Assembly: GCA_016946835.1 (NCBI GenBank)
Contig: JACVTC010000199.1
Location: 1-40,000 of the forward strand
Direction of reading: 5' to 3'
DNA: 40,000 bases
Origin: Neocallimastix lanati (nom. inval.)
Lineage: Eukaryota; Neocallimastigomycota; Neocallimastigomycetes; Neocallimastigales; Neocallimastigaceae
How positions within the stretch are numbered: position 1 is the first letter of the stretch; each line of letters starts with the position of its first letter. This document shows positions 19,160 to 30,983 of the stretch, one piece after another. Position numbers and translations under genes: made by a program. The notes under the pieces were generated by a model. The model was given only the letters and a program-made list of their open reading frames with translations. It was not told the origin of the DNA and did not search any database.

Positions 19160-19600
19160 TAGCATATAAAGTAGAACTGGGCTTTCTACTGGTTGTTATG
19201 TGGCGGACTTAATAATCATCTGGTATCTATTCATTATCTGATTTTCCCGATGGGGTTTGGAGAAAGGGTAAAGGGGTTATAATGGCACAATTTCAGGTAA
19301 GTATTAATTCCGCTCCTACCATTATTGGATTGCCACGTATTTAATTTCTATATTTGATCACCCATGGCATCCTAGTGTAGTTGTATAGCCTATACTGTGA
19401 GGGTTACGAGTTCAATTTCTATAGGATAACACGGATGTTATTTGGCAAGACATGTCTACTGGAGCTACCTCTGCTTAGGAATTTGGAGCGCCGACGTCGT
19501 ACTGATATAGTATAATATATATATACCAAAGTATATATGTTCTTTACAAGCCCATATATATAATATGGGATAGACATGTGAATTCATATGTGTAAAAAAC
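19160..19600. other. Complex-sequence island with tRNA-like segment and consensus splice donor
   Basis: It is less AT-rich than both flanks and has no sustained reading frame. It contains a purine-rich stretch (about 19248-19280), CAGGTAAGTATT (about 19293-19304, a full 5' splice-site consensus), and a tRNA-like segment: box A-like TAGTGTAGTTG (19373-19383), box B-like GAGTTCAATTTC (19408-19419), and ATCCTA/TAGGAT ends (19369-19374 and 19422-19427). Box spacing is about 8 nt too short for a normal tRNA. It is perhaps a decayed retroelement or SINE. Confidence 0.35.
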
Positions 19601-20541
19601 CTATTTATATATCTCTACAAAACGGTTGCTGTAATATATAAATAGTAATTGAAATGTGAACAACAAATTTTAATTTTTGAAATTTCAATTTACAGCTATA
19701 ATTTAAGTCTTATAAAAATATTATTTTGTTTTTTATATTATTATTTAATATTTTATTTATAAATTATATATAAAATAAAAGGTTTAATTCTATTATTAAG
19801 ATGTTATAATAACAACTAAAGTTTTAATTATAATATAAAAAATTAATATTTTAAATAATATTAATTTAAATATAAATTTATAAAATAAAATTTTTTAATA
19901 ATAAAATATAAAAATATAAAAATATAAAAATATAATATTAATAGAAAAATATAAAAATATAATATCAATAATAAAATATAAAATATAAAATATAAAAATA
20001 TAATATAAATATTAATAATAAAATATAAAAAATAAGGTTATAAGGAAAATAATTATTTATCATTTTCCTTATAACATGATTGTCAAAAAAAAAAATTATA
20101 TAAAAATATTTTATTTTTTATTGACCTTTTTAATTTTTATTTATTTATTTATTTACTTATTTATTTATACATTTATTTCTTTTTTACTTAAAATTATATT
20201 AAATTTTATGGCGTAATAATATAAATTTTAAAAGCCACAAATAAATAGATGGCTTATTAAAATTTCAAAAAAAAAAAAAATTGGCGAAATGGACCACATT
20301 CCCATTTTTACCTTCTAAAAATATTTTATTCAATAATTTATTTATCTAAATTTATTTATTTATTATTTATAATTTTATTATTTATTTTTATTATTTTTGT
20401 TAATTATTTATAAATTTCTTATTTCTTATTAATTATTTCTTATTAATTATTTATTTTTATTTTATTTATTATTTAATATTTATAATTTAATTACTAATTA
20501 TTATTTATTATTTATTATTTATTATTTATTTTTTATTTTTT

Positions 20542-20577
<36 letters not shown>

Positions 20578-20785
20578 TTATTCGATTTATAATAATTAAA
20601 GTAATATTAATTTAAAGTAATAGCTACAATAATAAGTTAATATTAAAGTAGAGTATAGTCAAATTAACCTTGTTTTTATTAACAATTACAGGGAAAAAAT
20701 ATTTAAAAATTTTTAGAATTTTTAAAATTTTAAAAAAATATAATTTTGCTTTTATTATAGATATATTTATATATAATTATATATA

Positions 20786-20835
<50 letters not shown>

Positions 20836-21172
20836 ATAAAAAGTTTTAATAATATAATTTAATAATTAAGAAAATTAAAATATATATATATATATATATT
20901 AATAATTTGTACTAAATAGCTGAAACATATAAATAATAATAATAAAAATAAATAATATTTAAAATAGTCTTTATAATTGGAGAAATTCTTACCAAGGACA
21001 TGAGTATTTCAATTGAAGCTTATTTATTGATAGCAAAAATATATTAATAAAGTAAGACATTTAAAGAATAAAAATAATGAAGAAAAAGACATTGTAAATT
21101 AACAAAATAAAATGAAATTAAACAAATTATTCTTAAAAGAAATAAATTTTTTTCTTTTTTTATTATTATATA

Positions 21173-21203
<31 letters not shown>

Positions 21204-21909
21204 CAAAGTTTTATATGTTAAATATAATCTATTCCTTTTAAAAATTTTAATGATTTAGATAAGGATTTTTTTTTTCCATTAAATATAAGTGTTATATACA
21301 TATGTTTTTATTTTTGTTTATTTGTTTATAATAACTCATGTCAATATTTGGTTCATCACTTCCTAATTATGATTTTAAATATTTTTATTAAAAAAAAAAA
21401 AAAGCTGAATTTTTTCTCTAATATAGCAATAATATATATACTAAAATTTATTGATAGATAGACATAAAAATAACAAATTAAAAGTAAAATATTAAAAATT
21501 AAAAAAAAAAAAAAAAAAAATAAAAAAAATAAAAAATAAAAAATAAAAAAAAATTAAAAAAAAATATTATTTATTATTATTAATTTATTAAAACTTGATA
21601 TTAAAGTTGGTATGTTTCTTTTTTTAACGATTTTTAATTTTTGGAGATAAATGAATGTTTATTGAAATGCTTAGTAGAACATGGTACCAAATCAGTATAA
21701 TTAAACATCATTATTTATTATATTATTTTATTTATATTATTAAATAAAATTTGTTCCAAAAAAAAAAAAAAAAAATCTTTAGTTATTGTTATGTGAAAGT
21801 GAAAATGAAAGTATAATAAAATATATAATTGAACATAGAGACGATATAAATAAAGGAAATAATAATAATAGTGTAACCCTTTTATCCTTAAAAAAAAAAA
21901 AAAAAAAAA

Positions 21910-21949
<40 letters not shown>

Positions 21950-22091
21950 TGAATAAAAATAAGAATAAGAATATAAATGAAAAAAATAAGAATAAGAATA
22001 TAAAGGAAAAAAAAATTATGGACTAATGCAATAAAAAGTGGTATTTCATAAAAAAAATAATAATAATAAGAAAGAATAAAAAGAAGAATAT

Positions 22092-22124
<33 letters not shown>
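19601..22124. other. AT-rich spacer with simple repeats
   Basis: There is no gene. Contents: AAAATATAAAATATAAT-type repeats (19870-20035), a perfect hairpin (20037-20075), a TTATTTATT microsatellite (20340-20585), several A homopolymers (for example about 20790-20833), and AAT runs (about 21910-21950). Confidence 0.6.
20037..20075. repeat. Perfect 14-bp hairpin
   Basis: GTTATAAGGAAAAT (20037-20050) and ATTTTCCTTATAAC (20062-20075) are exact reverse complements with an 11-nt loop. Confidence 0.7.
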
Positions 22125-22129
<5 letters not shown>

Positions 22130-22375
22130 AAGATCGATCTTGCAACTTCCTCCTGAATTTATATGGGACCATTTTCAATCACTTAGGGGGTTTTTCCCTA
22201 TAAATATAGTTGGCCACATGGAAAGTATTCCTGGAGCGTCAACACTGAAAATACAGTTAAGACAGGCTAACAGGGCAAATGCTTCTAAAGGAGAAGACCA
22301 TTAATTTCTTTCAGATAGTCAATTCAAACCCTAATCCATAAGGAAATGAGGTTCGTTACGTAGAAACTTTTTTCT
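22130..22375. other. Complex-sequence island, no frame
   Basis: A stretch of normal base composition between a 40-A run and a T run. It includes TATAAATA (about 22200), a short AGGG/CCCT hairpin and no long ORF. It may be a decayed LTR, a retroposon or a noncoding RNA. I cannot name it. Confidence 0.3.
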
Positions 22376-22609
22376 GAATTTATTTATACACTTTTTTTTT
22401 TTTTTTTTTTTTTTTTTGAATATTACTTTTTATTTCATGTTACTATTTTAAATGTTATTATGTTTTAATTTGACAAATAATATTTATTAATTTTATTAAT
22501 TCTGTGTTTTATTAATTTTTTATTAAAATTAAAATTATTCATGTAATTAATAAATGAATAAATAAATAATTAATTAAAGTTTGCAATAATTGCTGTTATA
22601 AAAAAAAAG

Positions 22610-22915
22610 GCAAAGTATTCTTGTTGCTACACTACAAAATTGCTAGTGCAGAGAGCGCTCTCACTCTGAGAGAGGATAATTATAGTTATTTCTTTCTCGA
22701 CGATAGTTTAAGAAATCATTGAAAAGAATGTCCTTCCTATAAAGTTGATGTATAGGGAATGTCTTTCATATTAACCTTGCTTAAGAGAGAGGTTCTGCGT
22801 CAGACGCCGAAACAGTGTAGCAAAGAATTCAGCGAGTGTCTAATACATTTAAGAGAGAGACTGGAGGTCTTATTGTCCTTCTATCTTGTTAATTCCAGTC
22901 TAAAAAATAAAATAA

Positions 22916-22962
<47 letters not shown>
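22610..22962 (+). mobile_element. Possible retroposon with poly(A) tail
   Basis: About 300 bp of complex sequence ending in AAAAAATAAAATAAC and about 45 A. Near the start, CTCTC/GAGAG around ACTCTGA looks like an anticodon arm and is preceded by a weak box A-like GCTAGTGCAGAG. No target duplication is clear. It is a candidate SINE or processed RNA copy. A frame of 69 codons across it ends in poly-Lys and is not credible. Confidence 0.35.
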
Positions 22963-22964
<2 letters not shown>

Positions 22965-23686
22965 TTAAATTATAAATATATAAATATATGGAGTAATTTA
23001 GTAGTATTATGTTACAATGTAATTTTTACATTTTCACCAGCCACCATTTTAAATTTATGATTAATTAACATAAATATTAATCTATTTAATGTTTTATTAT
23101 TATTATTATTATTTATTTATTTTTATTTATTATTTTTTAAGATTTTTATTTATTATATTAAAATAAATAACTTTTTAAAAAATTCAATTCACCACCAAAA
23201 TAATTGTATTTAATAATAAATAAATGAATTTATTTTTATCTTTATTTTTTTATTTTTATTTTTATTTTTATTATTTATTTTTATTTTTTTTATTTTTATT
23301 TTTATTATTTATTTTTATTTTTATTTTTATTTTTATTTTTATTATTTGTTTTATTTTTTAATTTTTTTAATTTTTTGTATTATTTATTTTTATTTTTTAT
23401 TTTTATCTTTATATTTTTTATTTTTTATTTTTAATCTCCTTAATCTTTATCCTTTTTTTTTCAAAAAAAAAAAAAAAAAAAAAAAAAAGTGATCGGCATA
23501 CATATTAATTTTTTATTTTAATTTTATTTGTGGTTAAGAGTTTGCAAATAATAAAAATAATAATAGTAAATAAAAAAAAAAAAAAAAAATGAAACAACCT
23601 CTAAAAACTTTATTACTTATTAGAATGGAAAATTACATGTTCACATGGTTATCACGATTATTAATAATATATTTTTTGGGAGTATT
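22963..23686. other. AT-rich spacer with TTTTTA repeats
   Basis: TTTATTTTTATTTTT-type simple repeats (23225-23450) and A runs. No gene was found. Confidence 0.6.
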
Positions 23687-24624
23687 GCATTTCGACATAA
23701 TTTATGTTTGATCATTTATTCATGTATTACAATGTGGCTTGTAAAAATAAATGAATAGGAATAGGGTTAAATTTATTTTTATTTTTATTTTTATATTGAT
23801 TTATCGTTTAAAAAGAGAAGAATCTTTATCTTACAATAATTACAAAAGGAAAATTGTAGGAGTTTGGAAAAAAAAAAGAATATTAACAAAAACTGATGAA
23901 ATCAATGATTTCATTAAAAAATACAAAAAAAGGAATCCAATTAATTGATAAAAAATGTGAAAAAATGATATCATTGATTTATAGTGTAAATGTTTAATAG
24001 AATTAAATACACTCTAAATATATTAATAATAATTAACTAGAATATATATAGTTTAAATTATATTTATATCAATATCAATATATTTTATTAATATCAATAT
24101 CAATATATTTTATTAATATCAATATCATTATATTTTATTAATATCAATGTCAAAATATTTCATTAATATCAATATCAAAATATTTTATTAATATCAATAT
24201 CAATATTTAAATTTTATTAATAATAAATATTTAATATTATAATAAATTTTATTCTATTATTTAATTAATTTAATAATAAAATATATAATTTTATTTATTT
24301 TATTTGAATAAAATAAAATGGAAAGGTTTTATTATTAAAATATTTAATAATAAAATATAATATTAAAATAAAATTAAAAAAAAAATAAAAATAAAATAAA
24401 ATTCTCAACAGAAAACTTATTTATTCTTTTTTTGTTTTTATTTTATTTTTTTAATGCTTAAATACATTTATTCTTTTATTTATTCTTTTTTTTGTTTTTA
24501 TTTTATTTTTTTAATGCTAAAAAACAATAAATAAAAATATACGTTGAAAATAGTGGCGTATTACATATATTATACACATTGTACAAATTTTTATGATGAT
24601 TATACATAAATTATGTCGAAATGC
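23687..24624. mobile_element. 938-bp element with terminal inverted repeats
   Basis: GCATTTCGACATAATTTATG (23687-23706) is exactly the reverse complement of 24605-24624. The similarity continues without gaps to a second block ACAATGTG, 42 bp in from each end (23729-23736 and 24575-24582). The interior has no transposase, so this would be a non-autonomous DNA transposon of unknown family. No target duplication is evident. A 65-codon frame at 23751-23948 lies inside and has no recognisable domain. Confidence 0.6.
24058..24210. repeat. About five tandem repeats of ~30 bp
   Basis: The unit is AATATATTTTATT followed by AATATCAATATC, with small changes, inside the inverted-repeat element. Confidence 0.7.
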
Positions 24625-25112
24625 TTCACATTCATATTTTTTTTTAGTTATTGATATTACATATTAATTTTAATAATAAATAAATAATAAATAATAAATA
24701 ATATAATAAGAAATAGAAATAAAGAAATAAAGAAATAAAGAAATAAAGAAATAAAGAAATAAAGAAATAAAATAATAAAAAAAAAAAGAAAGAAGAAATG
24801 ATAATTAAAAAAGTATTTATTAATAATTAATTTTTTTTATTTTTTTTTATATACTTTTTTTTATTTATATTTTTTTTTTTAATTAATTAAAAAGATAAAA
24901 CGAACGATAAAATTTATATAATAAAAAAAAAAAAAAAAATACATGATACATTTATATATTATATATATATATATTATAAGTATTTTTTTATGATAATATA
25001 CTTTTCTATTATTATTATTTTATATTAATAACATAATTTTTTTTTTTTTTTAAAAAAAAAAATGATAATTAAAAGTTAAAAAGAAAGATTAAATAGAAAG
25101 AATGGAATGATA
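24625..25112. other. AT-rich spacer, AAATAAAG microsatellite
   Basis: An AAATAAAG octamer repeat (about 24715-24770), then A and T homopolymers up to the end of the pectin esterase gene. No gene was found. Confidence 0.6.
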
Positions 25113-26582
25113 TTATGAGCACATTGAGAAAATCTCAGAGAATTTTTTACAGCTACCTTGTTTACAACAGGTAGATCCTTTATATCCTTTACCACCACAT
25201 TGGTAATAAAGTGGTTTACAGTTATTATTGCTAGGATTGCTACCGTAACTTACATTATTGTTATTATTATTATTGTTATTATTGTTGTTATTGTTATTGT
25301 TGTTTGATTGATCCCACCAATTCCAGTTCCAGTTGTTCCAATTATTCCAACCATTATTATTATTATTATTGTTGTTGTTGTTGGTATTGCTATTGTTGTT
25401 ATTTTTGTTATTATTGTTATTGTTATTGTTGACATTGCTATTGTTGTTGCTAGTGGCATTACTATTATTATTATTGTTTGATTTTTTGTAAACAGTATTT
25501 GAAACGAATGAAAGATCACCACCAAGGAAACTTGAAATAGATGGAGCACTATTGAATTTAGTTGACCATGAGACACGACCATTTGTGTTGTAACCATTTC
25601 CCTTACATTGATATTCACCAACCTTAGAAGAATATTTGTAATTATCATAACCACTGAAAGTCAACCAACCTTCTTTAACAATTTTATTACCTGGGAATTC
25701 AGTTTTATCAAAAATAACATAACAATTCTTTTTCCATAAACGACCAAGATAGAAATTAGCACCATCGGTTGTAACTTTAGAATTAGTGATGAGGAAACCT
25801 CCTTCTTTGAAGTTACCATCTTCATTACCATTAGCAGTTAAATAACCAGTATTCTTTCCTCCTTTAGAAACAACATGGAGGGTACAACCATCAAATACAG
25901 CACGACCGAAACCCCAAATAAAATCAGTTAAACCACGAATATAACATTTTTTGAAATATTGAGTACCGTGGTAAGAAAGTAAAGTATCTTGATAACTTAA
26001 GAAATTACAGTTTTCAATATAATGTTTATTACCGTAGGAATAGAAAGCAGGAGCTTGAGCATTATTACCTGGGAAAGGAGCTGTATTTTCAAAAGTAATA
26101 TCGAAAGCCTTGAAATTACTACATTTTGCTTTAACAGTAGCACATTCAGAACTACTTCCGGTTTTAGCATTATTTAAATCGTAAGTAATAATAACTTTAT
26201 CTTTGTTTTCACCAATTAAAGTAACAAAATCTTTTTGAATTGAAACTTGTTCTCTGTAGGTACCATTTTTAATGTAAATAACTCTTTCAGAATTAGCTGA
26301 TTTTGACAATGAATCTACAGCTTTTTGAATCTTTCAAAAAAAAAAAAAAAAAAAAAAAAATGTAGATTTGAATTTTAATTTGAAATTCATTAAAATATAA
26401 TATCATAAATTTTTAAATTTCAAATTATTTATATATATATATATAGAACTTACAGAATTAAATTTTCCAGATCCATCCTTTGCAACAATAATTGCTCCAC
26501 TTGGAAGTTGATTTTGTGGAAAAGCAAATACAATTTGTACTATGCTTATTAAAAATATGTTAAATAACATATAAAATTTCAT
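25113..26582 (-). CDS. Secreted pectin methylesterase (CE8) with C-terminal CBM1
   Basis: Two exons: 26582-26454 (43 codons) and 26330-25113, giving 448 residues. The 123-nt intron (26453-26331) starts GTAAGT and ends AAAG in phase 0, and joins the CE8 opening motif KDGSGKFNS-IQKAVDS. The first 20 residues are a signal peptide (hydrophobic core, cleavage near FAFP). CE8 motifs present: GTYREQ, QAPAF, QDTL with the acid/base Asp, DFIWGFG with the nucleophile Asp, and LGRLW with the catalytic Arg. LGRLW is a small change from the usual LGRPW. An Asn-rich linker follows with a cluster of Trp. A fungal CBM1 ends the protein (six Cys, YYQCGGKGY). It demethylates pectin in plant cell walls while bound to cellulose. 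It carries no dockerin, so it should act free and not in a cellulosome. Confidence 0.95.
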
Positions 26583-29500
26583 ATTTCTACCGATTTAAAG
26601 TACAAAAAAATATATATATATATAAATAGACAAATATTTATTAATAAAAGATAATAAAGATAACAAAGATAACAAAAGATAAATAAAAAATTAAAAATAA
26701 AGAATAATAAAAAAAAAAAAAATAAAATAAAATAAAATAAAAAAAAAAGCATAACAAAACCACAATAAAATATAATATAAAATTAAAATTAAAATTAAAA
26801 TTAAAATTATATATAATATAATATAATATAATATAATATATTTATATATAAATATATCACATTTCAATATTATATAAGTTTAATTTTCTATTTAATAAAT
26901 TAATTTTTTTTTAATTTTTTTTTAAAATATTGATAATATTAAAATTATTTTCATACAAAACAATCAATGGGATAAAATAAATTTCGTGTTACAGTATGTA
27001 TTTGTACTACATTTTATTAACGTATTACTTATATTGTTATGTGCCACATTATACAATACATAATTTATAATTTTAAAAAAAAAAATTATAATTATTACTT
27101 ATAGTGCTATTCTTTAAATTATGAATATATATAATATATAATGAAAAATAAAAATAAATTAATGAATGAAATATGGTAGTTGAAGCTCAATTACACTAGA
27201 ACGGAAACTTTAAATGAATTTTTTAAAATATTTTAAATTATAAGAATTTAAAAAAAAAAAAGAAAAAAAAAGAAAAAAAAAAGAAAAAAAGTTATCATAA
27301 TATTAATAATAATATTATTATTATAATCTTATTGAGATGTAATAATTAAAAAAAAAAAAAAAAAAAAAACTTTATATATATATATATAACAAAATAATTA
27401 ATAATCATTATTTTATTTTATTATTATATTTTTTTTAATAGAAAAAAAATTTATTTTAACATTTTAAAATATGATTCTAGTTTTATTGAAAAAATAAGAA
27501 GATAGACCAGTCCTATATAATATCATATTATAGACAATCCTCAATAGGAGATGTTTATTTATTTATTAATTTATTTACTTATTCATTTATTTACTTTTCT
27601 ATTATTGATTATTGATTATTTTTTAAATTATTTATTTATTTATTTATTTATATATTAGCATATTATTAATGATTAAAATTTATAAACACAATAGCTAATT
27701 AGAAAAAGAAAAAAAAAATTTTTTTTTGAATTAAATACAACAAATTAATGCACTCTTCATTCACTTTCTGCACTTCCTTTCATATTTTAAATAGTGTACT
27801 TTAATAAAAAAGTTGATATTAAATATATTTAATATTAACTTTTTTATTTAATTTTCATAGTTCAATAAAAGAGGTTATATTCAATAAAAAAATGAATATT
27901 GAATAAAAAAAATAATATTAAATAAAAAAAAAATAATAATATATAAAATATATGACAAATATTTATATTAAAACTAATCCTTATTTTCATTTGAAAAGAA
28001 ACCGTTCAATAGGAAATCATTAAATTCTATATTTATTTACAAAAATAATAATATATATATTTATTTTTTCTTTTTTTTACTTTTATATATATAAATTATA
28101 TAAATTCAAGTCTTAAAAAAATGAATATCATTATATGAAGTTTTTTTTTTTATTATTAATATTTATTATGTTTAGAATTCATTTATTTTATTTATTTTAT
28201 TTAATTTTTATTTTATTTTTATTTTATTTTTTTTTTTTTGTAATTTTATTTTAATTTTATCTCTTTTCGACAAAAAACGGCAAATTAAACTTTTAATAAA
28301 TTATTGTATAAATTCTATACTTTTAATTTTAATTGCCGTGTTTAACCTAAAAAAGAAAAAACTAAAATTAAAATTAAAATAAAAATTAAAAAATAAAAAT
28401 TAAAAATTAAATTTTTTTGTTTTAATTTTAATTTTAATAAATTATATGAAATAAATAAATAAATTATTATATATATATTTTTTTTTATATTGAATTAATA
28501 TAAAGATAAAATTTAAAAATAATATAAAAAATTTTACATATAAAACTTTAAAAAAAAAAAATTCAATTAAATCGCAGACTTATAGCTTAATAAATTTCTA
28601 TATTTTTATTTATCTGTTGAACAAATGGTAAAATTCAAACCAATATATAAAAAAATCAGTCCTACGTTAAAATAGTTCCAAAATTTTTGAATCCCTAAAA
28701 AGAGGTCCAGAGCAATATTTTTTATTTTATTTTCACAGGTCCAAAAAAAAAGAAAATTTTTAAAGTCTTTTATCAAAGTTATTATATATTTTTAATTTTA
28801 GGACTATAGGTAAAAAAAAAAAAATTATATATATATATAGAAATAAATATATAACAAATATATTGAAATATATTGTTAATATAAATTGATATGTATATTT
28901 GAGATGGATAGAATGATATATATATATATATATAATAAACAAACGTACAAACAAACAAACAAAAAAAAATGAAATATTTAATATATACTGGGTTAACACC
29001 ACCTCCCTCATCTGTTTTACAATATGGTTAGTGCTATAAATACTATTGAATTTATAATAAGTGGTATATTAATGAATTCAATCCTAAATAATAAGAGTTA
29101 AATATAATTATTTAATATCAAAGATAATGAATTCAATCAATAATAGATTTAATAAGTATTATGTTTAAATCATTTAGGATAAATTTAATAGTTTTATATA
29201 TATATTAAGAAGATGGAAATGAAATATAATAAAAAAGATATGTATAATTTTATTTTACTTTATTTTTATTTTATTTTGATTAATATTATTTTATTTTTAT
29301 TAATGTTTTTATTTTATTTTGATTAATATTATTTTATTTTTATTAATGTTAACTTTGTCATCCTCGAAGGATACACATTTACATATAGTTAATATTAAAA
29401 TTTCTAAAGATATACATATATATTTATCTACTATAATTTTATGTGTAAAATATATATTAATCAAAAACTATTCTTTTTATTAATTTATACTTTGTAGTTT

Positions 29501-29845
29501 TTTTAATTCTAGCTTTTATTTTTATTTATGATATATTTATATGTTTAGTTATTTTTTTTGGATTATAATACTTTTTTTTTTTTTTTTTACATTTTTAATA
29601 AATGAATAATAAATAATAAATAATAAATAATAAATAATAAATAATAAATAATAAATAATAAATAATAAATAATTAAAAAGTTTTTTAATTGTAGTAGAAT
29701 AATATAATATGTTATATTAAAATAAAAAAATTTATGGTTGAATATAATATTAATATATATTTAATATATATATTTTTGTACTGTATATTAAAATATCGAA
29801 TCATTTTCTTTACCAAAATATAATCAATATTATAATACCAATAGT
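26583..29845. other. Upstream region of the pectin esterase gene and AT-rich spacer
   Basis: There is no gene. TATATATATAAATAG-type sequence lies close upstream of the start codon (about 26610-26630). Further on there is an imperfect ACGGCAA/TTGCCGT hairpin (28277-28339), a few short complex stretches (27470-27560, 28620-28740, 28985-29010), and an AATAAAT heptamer run (about 29600-29672). Confidence 0.6.
28277..28339. repeat. Imperfect hairpin with GC core
   Basis: ACGGCAAATTAAA (28277-28289) and TTTTAATTGCCGT (28327-28339) pair with one indel. Weaker complementarity of AAAATTAAAAT-type sequence continues outside. Confidence 0.5.
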
Positions 29846-30009
<164 letters not shown>

Positions 30010-30215
30010 GTAAATAATAATAATAGTAAATAATAATAAATAATAATAATAAATATATATATTTTTTTTGTGTGGATCAAAATAAATATATTTAAAGAAA
30101 ATCATTATAAATAATCGAATATTAAATAATAAATACTGAAACTGAAAAATAGTATTATTGTTTCATGTTACTAGCACTAATTAAATGTTTTATCCAAAAA
30201 ATAACATTTTTTTTT

Positions 30216-30249
<34 letters not shown>

Positions 30250-30610
30250 CGAAGTTTCTCATTTTATATTTCATAAAATTAAAATTAAAATTTAAAATTT
30301 ATTTTTTTTTTTGTCCTACCTTTAGAGGAGTTCTGCTTTAAAATAAAATTAAATAATAATAAAAAACATTGAACTTGTAAAAAAAAAAAACAAAGATAAT
30401 AACATACACACAAAAAAAAAATAAAATAAATAGTGAAAAAGGATAAAATAGTAAAGAATTAATAATGATAATATAAAATAAAATAAATAATAGAATACTG
30501 AATATAATTAAAGTACAGACTGAATAAAATAAAATATAATAAAATTAAATAAAGAAAAAAAAAAAAAGAATATAGAAAAGATAGGGAAAAGATATAATAT
30601 AAATTTTATA

Positions 30611-30664
30611 AAAAAAAAGAATTAATTATATAATATAAATTTTATATAATTAATTCTTTTTTTT
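30611..30664. repeat. Perfect palindrome, 23-bp arms
   Basis: The arms 30611-30633 and 30642-30664 are exact reverse complements (A8-GAATTAATTATATAA), with an 8-nt loop. The A8/T8 ends make it look like a bidirectional transcription end or cruciform site. Confidence 0.75.
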
Positions 30665-30946
30665 TTTTTTATTCATTTCTATATTTTATTTTTTTATCTT
30701 GTAGTTATGGTTATTTTATATTAATTAATTGATAAAATAAATAAATATGAATAAATAAAAATAATATCAGATGCTATTACCTGATATACTTTTATATATC
30801 TACTTATTTACTTAATTACTTAATTATTAAAAGATATTTTATTCATTATTAAAAGTCTAATGATATTAATTTAAAATCAAATAATCCTTAAAATAAAAAT
30901 TTATAACGACTTTGAAATATTTTAATATTTAAATTAATGAATATAG

Positions 30947-30983
<37 letters not shown>

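Noticed and set aside
19270-19310. U1 snRNA 5' end on the minus strand (AATACTTACCTG)
   Set aside because: The following bases do not form the U1 stem-loops and no Sm site is placed correctly. It reads better as a splice donor on the plus strand.
19366-19430. Functional tRNA gene
   Set aside because: Box spacing is too short and the T stem does not pair; only a tRNA-like relic can be claimed.
22759-22968. 69-codon frame ending in poly-Lys
   Set aside because: It runs into the poly(A) tail of the retroposon-like island.
23751-23948. 65-codon frame in the inverted-repeat element
   Set aside because: A basic, Phe/Ile-rich start and no domain. I cannot tell it from chance, so it is noted only inside that element.
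28760-29011. 83-codon hydrophobic frame on the minus strand
   Set aside because: Composition is explained by AT/TA repeats; no homology, start context or intron signal.
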